Source: an uncultured Bacilli bacterium (GTDB lineage: Bacteria > Bacillota_I > Bacilli_A > RF39 > UBA660). From it: a DNA stretch of 10,427 nt. The stretch is from the NCBI GenBank assembly GCA_947598425.1, contig CANQFH010000036.1, forward strand, positions 1-10,427, read 5' to 3'. Position 1 is the stretch's first letter; every line of letters begins with the position of its first letter. The notes under the pieces were generated by a model. The model ran no database searches. It worked only from the letters and a program-made list of their open reading frames with translations, and was not told the DNA's origin. Below, one piece after another: positions 1 through 7,147 of this stretch. A program made the position numbers and the translations under genes.

Positions 1-513
1 GTGACTGATACAGGAAGTGGCTTATCAAGTGTAACATGCAAGAATAGTGGAAACACAGCATGTAGTTGTAGTGCTAGTGGTTCAACATATACATGTACCT
101 CTACAGGATTAACGGCAGGAACTTCCTATACAATTACTGTAACAGCAAAAGACAAAGCTGGAAGGACTAAGAGTGCTACAAGTGCAAGTATTAATACAAA
201 TGTTAGTACACCGCCTTCTATTAAAAGTCATTGCATTCGTAGTGTTTATGGTTGCTCTGATGGTGATGATACAGGTGATAGATATTATATAGATGTTATA
301 GTCGAAGGAGGGTTAGCGCCTTACACTTGTACCTGGACAGGGGATTATGGCAACAAAAACTATACTTGTTCGTGTTCAGGAACTAAGTGTACCTATACTT
401 CTGCATGTTATTCTTCAGGAAGACCAACAGGTGGATATATTCAAATAACCGATAAAAATGGTAAAGAATCAACCAGTATATATATATATTCTTCTACACC
501 TTATTGTTCATAA
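1..513 (+). CDS. 3' end of a Cys-rich Ig/Fn3-like surface protein (5'-truncated)
   Basis: The reading frame is open from the first base, so the true start and any signal peptide lie outside the window; the GTG at base 1 should not be read as a start. The visible 170 residues hold two beta-sandwich-like modules. Residues 1-66 end in a typical Fn3/Ig-like strand pattern (LTAGTSYTITVTAKDKAG), and residues ~72-170 look like a second, PKD-like module (GGLAPYTCTW ... YIQITDKNGK). Twelve cysteines are present. A shared pattern recurs: TC13...C21-S-C23-S...C32 and TC110...C123-S-C125-S...C130, consistent with disulfide-bonded secreted repeats. There is no LPXTG motif or C-terminal membrane segment, so anchoring must be N-terminal or absent. 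G+C is visibly higher than in the housekeeping genes. Surface location is inferred; the ligand and exact family are unknown. A terminator follows. Confidence 0.7.
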   Translation: MTDTGSGLSSVTCKNSGNTACSCSASGSTYTCTSTGLTAGTSYTITVTAKDKAGRTKSATSASINTNVSTPPSIKSHCIRSVYGCSDGDDTGDRYYIDVIVEGGLAPYTCTWTGDYGNKNYTCSCSGTKCTYTSACYSSGRPTGGYIQITDKNGKESTSIYIYSSTPYCS

Positions 514-568
514 TTATCATTATATTTTAAAGAAGTAATTACAATCAAAATAATATAATAGAAATAAG

Positions 569-609
569 AAAAGAATATTAGAAATTGTTAGATTCAATAT
601 TCTTTTTTT
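569..609 (+). terminator. Rho-independent terminator after the Cys-rich surface gene
   Basis: An 11-bp A/T-rich stem pairs AAAAGAATATT (569-579) with AATATTCTTTT (596-606) around a 16-nt loop, and the T run continues to 609. The stem has few G:C pairs, so strength is uncertain. It lies 25 bp upstream of the next promoter's -35 box and would shield it from read-through. Confidence 0.6.
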
Positions 610-633
610 ATATTAGAATATTTATGAAAAATC

Positions 634-661
634 TTGACTCCGGGGGGGGGTATTATATAAT
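634..661 (+). promoter_or_regulatory. Sigma-A promoter with a nine-G run in its spacer (candidate phase-variable promoter)
   Basis: The -35 box is TTGACT (634-639) and the -10 box is a perfect TATAAT (656-661). The 16-bp spacer is CC, nine G (642-650), then TATTA. A short A-tract lies just upstream (626-631). Transcription should start near 668, giving a leader of about 20 nt before the ATG at 690. In AT-rich DNA a nine-G run in this position is striking. Each slippage step moves the spacer by 1 bp: 9 G gives 16 bp and 10 G gives the optimal 17 bp. Homopolymer runs in promoter spacers are an established phase-variation mechanism in other bacteria (for example the poly-C/G promoters of Bordetella fim and Neisseria porA/opc genes). 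That the run varies here is inference. Confidence 0.8.
642..650 (+). repeat. Homopolymeric G tract (9 G), putative contingency repeat
   Basis: Nine consecutive G form the longest G run in the window and sit exactly between the -35 and -10 boxes. The only other G run preceded by TTGACTCC is at 10423-10427. A G5 run within murG near 3008 encodes Gly-Gly-type codons and has no promoter context. Confidence 0.85.
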
Positions 662-689
662 AGAAATATAATATGAAGGAGTCTAGGAT

Positions 690-1991
690 ATGAAGAAGAA
701 ATATGGGTTGTTAGTATTAATAATAGTCATAAGTATAACATTAATAGTTTGCTTTAATAATAAATCAAATAATAAATTAGATGAAGTAAAATTAACTGAA
801 AAAGATAGTGAAATGTTTGCAATTATGATTGAACAAGATGATTTAAGTTATCAAAAAAGTGATAGTAATGAATGGCCAGATAGTACTTATATATTTAACA
901 TTGATAAGTCAGGATGCATAGATAAAAATGGTAATAAAATTAAAGAAGAAATATTAACATTTGATGAAGATACTAGAAAAGCTACAGTAGAAACCTCAAA
1001 AACTAGTTATTGTTATTTATATTTTGATAAAAAGCCAATAACAATCCAAGAGTTATTAAATAGTAACCCTGAAAATTTAAATAAAACTATTCAAGGCGGT
1101 ATGTATCGATATCAAGGAACATCAAATGTAGTAGATAATAATTATATATGTTTTGGAACAAGTAATAAAAATGAATGTACATCTAATCTGGATATTTATA
1201 TGTATCGGATAATTGGTATAGTTGGAGATGAAACAGATTCAACTGTTTCTAATAATATGGTGAAAGTTATTAAAATGACAGAATTAAAAGAAGATGCAGT
1301 TAATACTTTTCAATGGCATACCGGTTATTCTGGTGATGAATATGCTGATATTTTATGGAGCAATAGTTCTTTAAAGCAAAGATTAAATGGTGAAAGTAAT
1401 GGCAATAATCAAGGTAGCATTGGAAATACTAATATCTTTTTAAATACTGATAATTCGTTATATTTATATATGAAAGATACCAAATGGACAGATAAAATAG
1501 TTAATAAAAATTGGTATGAAGGTGATATTGGCTTGTCTCATGTTCCTAATACAGCTAGTTTATTATTTGAAACTGAACATGGAATAACTGAAGCTAAGTT
1601 TTATCGTGGCTCAAATGTTTTGCAAACTACCAAATGGACATTAAGTAATGATAAATTCAAAATCGGTTTAATGCCACTTAGTGACTATTATTGGTCTTAT
1701 TCTTCGGCTGGAGTAGATTGTCATAGTGATAATTACGCTGTTTGTAAAGATTCATGGATCCATTTTATTAACAATGATGTTGAGATTTCAGAATGGACTA
1801 TGACTCGTCTTGGCCGGTACAATTATAATGATGATAGGTATACTACTTGGTATATAGATTCAACTGGTTTAACTTATAGTTCCGAATTAAGTGGTCTTCA
1901 TACTGTTCGTCCCGTCTTTTATCTTTCTTCTGATATTCTTCTTTCTAGAAGTACTGGTACTTTATCAGATCCCTTAATTATTAAAAACTAA
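690..1991 (+). CDS. Membrane-anchored or secreted surface protein of unknown function
   Basis: This 433-residue protein starts at ATG 690, eight bases after a strong AAGGAG (676-681). The N-terminus is a Lys-rich start plus a hydrophobic segment (residues 6-22), a signal peptide or signal anchor. Cys21 follows LIV, which is not a proper lipobox. Residues ~65-115 form a small beta-rich region bounded by two cysteines (KSGC and SYCYLYF). Residues ~120-433 contain IYMYRIIGIVGD and end in HTVRPVFYLSSDILLSR plus GTGTLSDPLIIK. This C-terminal Arg-Pro-x-x-Tyr-Leu ending recalls DUF6273/C-type-lectin-like domains of gut Firmicutes surface proteins; that match is from memory and unverified. No catalytic motif was seen. 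Codon use shifts towards CTT, CGT and TCT near the 3' end (about 1800-1965). Expression depends on the G-run promoter just upstream. Confidence 0.75.
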   Translation: MKKKYGLLVLIIVISITLIVCFNNKSNNKLDEVKLTEKDSEMFAIMIEQDDLSYQKSDSNEWPDSTYIFNIDKSGCIDKNGNKIKEEILTFDEDTRKATVETSKTSYCYLYFDKKPITIQELLNSNPENLNKTIQGGMYRYQGTSNVVDNNYICFGTSNKNECTSNLDIYMYRIIGIVGDETDSTVSNNMVKVIKMTELKEDAVNTFQWHTGYSGDEYADILWSNSSLKQRLNGESNGNNQGSIGNTNIFLNTDNSLYLYMKDTKWTDKIVNKNWYEGDIGLSHVPNTASLLFETEHGITEAKFYRGSNVLQTTKWTLSNDKFKIGLMPLSDYYWSYSSAGVDCHSDNYAVCKDSWIHFINNDVEISEWTMTRLGRYNYNDDRYTTWYIDSTGLTYSSELSGLHTVRPVFYLSSDILLSRSTGTLSDPLIIKN

Positions 1992-2018
1992 AACTTTATA
2001 TTCTATTTTCTTATTAGC

Positions 2019-2024
2019 TATAAT
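2019..2024 (+). promoter_or_regulatory. Possible -10 box for the phosphodiesterase gene
   Basis: A perfect TATAAT lies 21 bp before the ATG at 2046, with only a weak TTTATA-like -35 upstream (1995-2000). There is no obvious terminator between the preceding gene (stop at 1991) and this site, so read-through from the G-run promoter is also possible. Confidence 0.4.
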
Positions 2025-2045
2025 ATTTATTTACTAGGTGATTTA

Positions 2046-2627
2046 ATGTCAAAATTAATTAAACATCGTGGTCTTCATAATGAATTTATCAAAGAAAATA
2101 CTTATGAAGCAATTTTATCAGCCCTTCAAAATGATCAATATTTAGGAGTAGAATTTGATGTTAGAGAAACTTTAGATAATATTTTTATTTTATATCATAA
2201 TCCTTTATATAATAATAAATTAATTAGTAAAACTTTATATAAAGAATTACCTCGATATATTCCAAAATTAGATAGTATATTAAAAATAAATAGTGATAAA
2301 ATATTTTTAATTGAAGTTAAAAATATCAATAATTATCAAAAACTATATAATTTGTTAAATAAATATAGTAATAAAAAATTATATGTTATGTCTTTTTCTA
2401 ATAATATTATTAATAAACTAAATATTGCTAATCGTAAATATAAAATAGGAATATTAAATTATGTATTAAATACTGATGATTTAATTAATAAGCTAGACTT
2501 TGTGGCAATCTTAAATAGTTTACTTAATGATAATATAATGAATAGTTTAAAAACTAAAGAAGTCTTTTCTTATGGAATCAAAGAAAAAATGAAATATGCT
2601 AATGTTTACTATATTACAGATAATTAA
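2046..2627 (+). CDS. Glycerophosphodiester phosphodiesterase-like protein (short)
   Basis: The family hydrolyses glycerophosphodiesters to an alcohol and glycerol-3-phosphate in a TIM-barrel fold. Core residues are visible: His7-Arg8-Gly9 (HRG), Glu17-Asn18-Thr19, the metal-binding Glu36-x-Asp38 (EFD), the second catalytic His51 and Glu90-x-Lys92 (IEVK). The usual HD after the second strand is His51-Asn52 here, and at 193 residues it is clearly shorter than the roughly 240 common in the family. The barrel's C-terminal strands are therefore reduced or diverged. There is no signal peptide, so it should be cytoplasmic. The start ATG follows AGGTG (2036-2040). Its own terminator separates it from murG. 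Family assignment is fairly sure; the actual substrate is not. Confidence 0.82.
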   Translation: MSKLIKHRGLHNEFIKENTYEAILSALQNDQYLGVEFDVRETLDNIFILYHNPLYNNKLISKTLYKELPRYIPKLDSILKINSDKIFLIEVKNINNYQKLYNLLNKYSNKKLYVMSFSNNIINKLNIANRKYKIGILNYVLNTDDLINKLDFVAILNSLLNDNIMNSLKTKEVFSYGIKEKMKYANVYYITDN

Positions 2628-2644
2628 TAAATTATAAAGTATTT

Positions 2645-2675
2645 GTGTAATTTAATTAATAATTATACTTTTTTT
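2645..2675 (+). terminator. Rho-independent terminator after the phosphodiesterase gene
   Basis: GTGTAATT (2645-2652) pairs with AATTATAC (2661-2668), including one G-U pair, around an 8-nt loop. Seven T follow (2669-2675). The stem is weak but the layout is canonical. Confidence 0.55.
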
Positions 2676-2688
2676 AAGCTATTTATAG

Positions 2689-2694
2689 TATAAT
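2689..2694 (+). promoter_or_regulatory. -10 box of the murG operon promoter
   Basis: A perfect TATAAT lies 18 bp upstream of the murG ATG. The -35 region at normal spacing (TACTTT, 2666-2671) is poor and overlaps the end of the preceding terminator, so the promoter is either weak or activator-assisted. Confidence 0.45.
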
Positions 2695-2712
2695 TTAAAT
2701 TAGGTGATATCC

Positions 2713-3798
2713 ATGAAAATGATTATATCTGCAGGTGGTTCTGGTGGTCATATTTATCCAGCATTAGCCATTATTAAAAAGTTTCAAGAAAAAATAGCTA
2801 ATTTAGATGTTTTATATATCGGTACTCATGATCGAATGGAAAATGAGATAGTTCCTAAAAATAATATTCCTTTTAAACAAATAAAAATATATGGATTTGA
2901 TAAAAGCATGTTATTTAGAGATATTATAAATATTCATTATATAATGAAGTCTTATCGAGATTGTCTTAAAATTATGAAAGAATATAAACCGGATGTGGTA
3001 ATTGGAGTTGGGGGTTATGTAACTTTACCAGTTATTTTAGCGGCCCATAAATTAGGGATTAAAACGGTAATTCATGAGCAAAATATGTTACCTGGTAAAA
3101 CCAATCAATATTTAAGTAAAAAAGTAGATTTAGTGTTAACTACTTTTAAAGATAGCAATAAGTATTTTACTAAAAGTAAGAAATGTGTTTATACCGGACA
3201 CCCTTGTGGTGATAATGTTTTTAATTTAAAAAGTTTAACTAAAGAACAATTAGGTTTAAGTAAAAATAAAAAATTAATATTAATAACTTCAGGATCTCAG
3301 GGTAGCAGTGGTCTTAATAATAAATTAATTAAATTTTTAGAATTATCTAAAAATAGTAATTATGAAGTTTTAATTGTTACTGGTAAAAATAATTATGAAG
3401 AATTTGTTCAAAATAAATTTGCTTCCAATATTCATATTATTCCTTATTTAGATAATATGGCTGGATTTTTTAAATATTGTGATTTAGTTATAGCGAGAAG
3501 TGGTGCTGGGACTATAACTGAAATTTTAAAAAGTAAGACACCATCCATCTTAGTACCTAGTCCTAATGTTGCTAATAACCATCAATATTATAATGCCAAA
3601 GATTTAGAAGATAAAAATTTAGCAATCATGATTGAGGAAGATAAATTAGATGGTAATGATTTATATCAGGTAGTTAATGATTTATTTAAACCTAGTCAAA
3701 GATATTTAAAATTAAAAGAAGCTTTGAATAATCAAAAAGAATTTAATAGTAGTGAACTGATATATAAAGAAGTAATGGAGGTCGTCAATGCTAAATAA
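2713..3798 (+). CDS. murG: UDP-GlcNAc:lipid I GlcNAc transferase MurG
   Basis: MurG is a peripheral membrane GT-B glycosyltransferase. It adds GlcNAc to undecaprenyl-PP-MurNAc-pentapeptide to make lipid II on the inner face of the membrane. The start is taken at ATG 2713, six bases after AGGTG (2702-2706). An in-frame GTG at 2704 is part of that ribosome binding site and is unlikely to be the start. The protein is 361 aa, normal for the family. The N-terminal Gly-rich loop AGGSGGH (residues 7-13) is the lipid I-side signature. GVGGYV and the HEQN segment follow, then the C-terminal UDP-GlcNAc site RSGAGTITE (262-270) and NHQYYNA. It is the first gene of the murG-murB-divIB-queH-transporter operon and overlaps murB by 11 bp. 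Confidence 0.96.
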   Translation: MKMIISAGGSGGHIYPALAIIKKFQEKIANLDVLYIGTHDRMENEIVPKNNIPFKQIKIYGFDKSMLFRDIINIHYIMKSYRDCLKIMKEYKPDVVIGVGGYVTLPVILAAHKLGIKTVIHEQNMLPGKTNQYLSKKVDLVLTTFKDSNKYFTKSKKCVYTGHPCGDNVFNLKSLTKEQLGLSKNKKLILITSGSQGSSGLNNKLIKFLELSKNSNYEVLIVTGKNNYEEFVQNKFASNIHIIPYLDNMAGFFKYCDLVIARSGAGTITEILKSKTPSILVPSPNVANNHQYYNAKDLEDKNLAIMIEEDKLDGNDLYQVVNDLFKPSQRYLKLKEALNNQKEFNSSELIYKEVMEVVNAK

Positions 3799-4666
3799 TT
3801 ATGGAGAAGTAATTAATGATGCTAGTTTAAAAGAATATAATACTTATAGAATAGATACTAAATGTAAATATTTAATTAAAGTAACTAATGTATCTAATTT
3901 AGTAGAGTTAATTAATTATTTAAATGATAATAATATTAAATATTTAGTATTAGGTAAAGGATCAAATGTAATATTACCCGATACTCCTTTTAATGGAGCA
4001 GTTATTAGTTTAGAAAAATTAAATAAAATAACAATAGAGGGTAATAAAGTTATATGTGAAGCCGGAGTAAATTTAGTTGAGTTAGTAAATAAAGTTATTA
4101 ATCATAATTTAAGTGGCTTAGAATATTTAGGAGGTATTCCGGGTACTTTAGGTGGAGCTTTGTATGGTAATGCTGGGGTTAAAGAACACTGTATTTATGA
4201 TCATATTCTAAGTGTAGATGTTATAAGATGTGGTAAGCTAATTACCTTAGATAAGAAAGATATTATATATAGTTATCGCAATAGTATGTTTAAAGATCAA
4301 AAAGATCTTATTATCTCTGGAACTTTTTTATTAAAAAAAGAATTAGATAATCAAGAATTATTACAAATAATCAAAGAAGAAAGATTAAAAAGACAAAATA
4401 CCCAACCATTAGAATATCCCAATGCTGGTAGTGTCTTTAAAAATCCTGTAAATAATTATGCCGGAAAATTAATTGAAGAATGTCAATTAAAAGGTTATAA
4501 TATAAATGATGCTTATGTATCTTTAAAGCATGCTAATTTTATTATTAATAAAGGTCATGCTACTAGTAAAGATATCAAAGAATTAATAAGTTATATTCAA
4601 GATAAAGTATACAAAGAAAAAAATATATTATTGGAGTTAGAACAAATCATAATAGATTGGGATTAA
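3788..4666 (+). CDS. murB: UDP-N-acetylenolpyruvoylglucosamine reductase MurB
   Basis: MurB is a cytoplasmic FAD enzyme that reduces UDP-GlcNAc-enolpyruvate with NADPH to UDP-MurNAc, the committed peptidoglycan precursor. At 292 aa it has the size of Firmicutes-type MurB. FAD-binding signatures are GKGSNV (56-61) and YLGGIPGTLGGALYGNAG (from 113). The catalytic-domain motifs are YRNSMF (Arg164) and NAGSVFKNP, with the proton-donor Ser215. A C-terminal Glu, probably Glu285, completes the active site. ATG 3788 lies within the last codons of murG and follows GGAGG (3777-3781), so translation is probably coupled. divIB begins one base after its stop. Confidence 0.96.
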   Translation: MLNNYGEVINDASLKEYNTYRIDTKCKYLIKVTNVSNLVELINYLNDNNIKYLVLGKGSNVILPDTPFNGAVISLEKLNKITIEGNKVICEAGVNLVELVNKVINHNLSGLEYLGGIPGTLGGALYGNAGVKEHCIYDHILSVDVIRCGKLITLDKKDIIYSYRNSMFKDQKDLIISGTFLLKKELDNQELLQIIKEERLKRQNTQPLEYPNAGSVFKNPVNNYAGKLIEECQLKGYNINDAYVSLKHANFIINKGHATSKDIKELISYIQDKVYKEKNILLELEQIIIDWD

Positions 4667-4667
4667 A

Positions 4668-5402
4668 ATGAATAAAAAGAATAAGAAAAGAAAAATTAGA
4701 TTAAGAGGTTTATTAGTAATATTACTAGGAATATATTTAATAATAACTTGTGCTTATTATTTATTTAAAATGCCTATTAAAAATATTGAGATCAATGGTA
4801 ATCAATATTATAAAGATAATTATATTATAAATTATTTAAATTTAGATAATACTTCGATTTTTAAAGTAAGTAAGAGTAAAATTAAGAAAGAATTACTAAA
4901 ATTAGATTTAATAAGTGATGTTAAAATAAGGAAAAATTATTTAGGTTCTTTAACTCTTGATATTAAAGAAGAAAGAATATTATTTTATAATTTAAGTAAT
5001 AAAAAAGTCATTTTATCATCAGGTAAAATGATTGATGATAATAATTATTTAGGTATTCCAACTTTAATTAATTATGTACCTGAAGATATTTATCAAGAAT
5101 TTGTGCAAAAATTAAGTAAGATAGATAGTAAAATATTAAAGTTAGTTAGTGAAATTGAATATAGTGTTTCCATGGTTGATAATAAAGTTATTGATGATAA
5201 AAGATTCTTATTTAGAATGAATGATGGTAATACAGTATATATCAATACTATAAATATTGAAAAAATTAATAATTATGTTGAAATATATGAAGCTATAGTT
5301 AATAAAAATGGTAATGTTAAAGGTTGTTTATATTTAGATAGCAATAGTGATAATAATCATTTTAATAATTGTGAAGAAAAAGGTGATGGTGGTGAAAATT
5401 AA
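4668..5402 (+). CDS. divIB: Cell-division protein DivIB/FtsQ
   Basis: This is a bitopic divisome protein that bridges the division ring and septal peptidoglycan synthesis through FtsL/DivIC. A short, very basic cytoplasmic tail (residues 1-13, Lys/Arg-rich) precedes one membrane segment (14-33). A POTRA domain follows directly (about 36-105: IKNIEINGNQYY, then LISDVKIRKNYLGSLTLDI). The remaining extracytoplasmic beta domain holds residues such as RFLFRMNDGNTVYI. The 244-aa length fits. The order murG-murB-divIB is the classical Firmicutes arrangement. The ribosome binding site is weak and lies inside the end of murB, so coupling from murB is likely. It overlaps queH by 11 bp. Confidence 0.92.
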   Translation: MNKKNKKRKIRLRGLLVILLGIYLIITCAYYLFKMPIKNIEINGNQYYKDNYIINYLNLDNTSIFKVSKSKIKKELLKLDLISDVKIRKNYLGSLTLDIKEERILFYNLSNKKVILSSGKMIDDNNYLGIPTLINYVPEDIYQEFVQKLSKIDSKILKLVSEIEYSVSMVDNKVIDDKRFLFRMNDGNTVYINTINIEKINNYVEIYEAIVNKNGNVKGCLYLDSNSDNNHFNNCEEKGDGGEN

Positions 5403-6006
5403 TTATGATTTAAAATTACAAGAATTAATAAATAATTTAGATTATAAGCCAACTTTATTATTACATAGTTGTTGTGGCCCTTGTTCTAGTTATGTTATTA
5501 GTTATTTAAAAGATTATTTTAAAATAATTGTTATTTATTATAATCCTAATATAGAACCAATAGAGGAATATAATAAAAGAAAAAGTGAACAATTAAGATT
5601 ATTAAAAGAGTTAAATATTGATTATATTGATAGTCCTTATGAAAATGATTTATATCATGAAGAAGTTAAAGGACATGAAGAAGATGTTGAAGGTGGCAAT
5701 CGTTGTCATTTATGTTATGAATTAAGAATAAAGAAGACTTATCTTTATGCTAAAGAAAATGATTTTGAATACTTTGGAACTACTCTGACAGTTAGTCCTT
5801 ATAAGAATGCAAATATAATAAATGAGATAGGTAGTAAGATTGCTGATAGTAATTGTAAATGGTTATATAGTGATTTTAAAAAAAGAGATGGCTATAAGAA
5901 AAGCATTGAATTATCTTATAAATATAATTTATATCGTCAAAATTATTGTGGTTGTACATATAGTAGGAGAGTAAATAATGACAGAGAAGAAAGTAATATT
6001 TATTAA
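5392..6006 (+). CDS. queH: Epoxyqueuosine reductase QueH
   Basis: QueH is a non-cobalamin iron-sulfur enzyme that reduces epoxyqueuosine in tRNA to queuosine, the last step for the wobble base of GUN-anticodon tRNAs. Conserved cysteines are visible: HSCCGPC (Cys27, Cys28, Cys31), RCHLC (Cys105, Cys108) and YCGC (Cys186, Cys188). The first pair plus Cys105/Cys108 are the expected cluster ligands. EYNKRK also fits the family. The start is taken as GTG 5392, six bases after AGGTG (5381-5385); this gives 204 aa beginning KINYDLKLQ. Starting at 5347 instead would add an Ile/Val/Lys-rich stretch encoded entirely inside divIB, which I consider spurious. It overlaps the transporter gene by 29 bp. No other queuosine gene is in view. 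Confidence 0.93.
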   Translation: MKINYDLKLQELINNLDYKPTLLLHSCCGPCSSYVISYLKDYFKIIVIYYNPNIEPIEEYNKRKSEQLRLLKELNIDYIDSPYENDLYHEEVKGHEEDVEGGNRCHLCYELRIKKTYLYAKENDFEYFGTTLTVSPYKNANIINEIGSKIADSNCKWLYSDFKKRDGYKKSIELSYKYNLYRQNYCGCTYSRRVNNDREESNIY

Positions 6007-7147
6007 TGATTTTTTAGATAATATTATTACTATTTATTTTGATACTTTTTTTATCTTTTATTTCTTTAAAATTGCTAATTATGAAGTTTTACCACTTGCT
6101 AAATATTATTTAAGTTTATATTTATTTACAGGTATTGGTTTTATATTAATTAGAAGAAGTATGAAAAAAGGTATTAAAGTCCCATATTTTCATATTGGAA
6201 TTGCCATGCAAGCATTATATATTGCTTTAATTATGCTTTTAAAAGAAAATATTATTAATCATATCTATTTAGTTGGAATTATTAAAGGGATAGCGGAAGG
6301 TTTTTATTATTTTCCTAAAAATATTTTAGATTCAGAAAAAATAAGTAATTTGGAAAGGCAAAAATTTAGTGGTACTCTTAATATAGTAAATAAAATAAGT
6401 GCAATCATTGTTCCAATAATATTAGGTATCTTACTTACTTATTATAGCTATACTACTATTGGTAAAATCTTCTTTTTCCTATTTATTATTATGTTTATTT
6501 TATCATTTAAATTACATGATTATATCTATCATTTAGATCAAAAATTTGAATTAACTAAGTTTTTAAAGATAATTAAATCTCATAAATATGTAAAATGTGC
6601 TTTATTAATTACCTTTTTATCTGGTTTAACTTATTCTTCTGGAGTTATGGGAACCATCATTAATTTAATGAAAATTAATACTTTTCATAATAATTTAAAT
6701 TTAGGTTATGTCGATAGTATTTGCGCATTTATCTATTTATTAGTGAGTTTAATTTTTACTATTAAAATTAAAAAAGAAAAGTTTAGTATAACTTCTCTTA
6801 TAAGTGGTATCTTATCATTTATGGTTTTATTTATCATTGGTATTAATGGTTCTTTAACTAGTTTAATTATTTATTTAATTGTATCTAATTCCTTAATGGC
6901 TTTAGTACAATTTATCAGTGATAATACAGTTATTAATTTAAGTAATTCTGATATCATTAAAAATGATTTTAAAGCCGAATTTTATTTAGTAAGAGATATT
7001 ATATTTAGTATATCTAGATGTCTGGGTTATATAATTCTTCTAATGGTATGTTTAATATTTGGGATGAATTATATTAATTATATCTTAATAATATGTGGTA
7101 TTGCTATTTTATTAGAAGTATTAGTAGCTTATAAAATGAATAAATAA
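5978..7147 (+). CDS. MFS-type multi-pass membrane transporter, substrate unknown
   Basis: This 389-aa, very hydrophobic protein has about eleven to twelve membrane segments in two halves. A loop in the middle (about residues 184-204: HDYIYHLDQKFELTKFLKI) matches the six-plus-six layout of the major facilitator superfamily. After the second membrane segment the basic loop RRSMKKG occupies the place of the MFS motif A loop, but the classical GxxxDRxGRR is degenerate. ATG 5978 follows AGGAG (5965-5969) by eight bases and lies inside the end of queH. It is the last gene of the murG operon and abuts the convergent minus-strand gene with no spacer. A role as a drug or metabolite exporter is possible, but nothing in the sequence decides the substrate. 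Confidence 0.75.
   Translation: MTEKKVIFINDFLDNIITIYFDTFFIFYFFKIANYEVLPLAKYYLSLYLFTGIGFILIRRSMKKGIKVPYFHIGIAMQALYIALIMLLKENIINHIYLVGIIKGIAEGFYYFPKNILDSEKISNLERQKFSGTLNIVNKISAIIVPIILGILLTYYSYTTIGKIFFFLFIIMFILSFKLHDYIYHLDQKFELTKFLKIIKSHKYVKCALLITFLSGLTYSSGVMGTIINLMKINTFHNNLNLGYVDSICAFIYLLVSLIFTIKIKKEKFSITSLISGILSFMVLFIIGINGSLTSLIIYLIVSNSLMALVQFISDNTVINLSNSDIIKNDFKAEFYLVRDIIFSISRCLGYIILLMVCLIFGMNYINYILIICGIAILLEVLVAYKMNK

Noticed and set aside
642..650. G run as a sequencing artefact
   Set aside because: Two-colour chemistry can create terminal G runs, but here the run is internal with a well-formed -10 after it, and both copies follow the same TTGACTCC. The partial run at 10423-10427 alone could not exclude this.
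1660..1990. Diversity-generating retroelement target region
   Set aside because: The C-terminal ending faintly recalls lectin-fold DGR targets, but no template repeat, reverse transcriptase or adenine-biased variable repeat is visible.
3005..3020. G5 run in murG as another contingency repeat
   Set aside because: It falls in codons for the conserved GVGGYV of MurG, is short and has no promoter boxes around it.
5347..5391. Longer queH start at 5347
   Set aside because: The added Ile/Val/Lys residues lie inside divIB, have no ribosome binding site and do not resemble QueH; GTG 5392 has a well-placed AGGTG.
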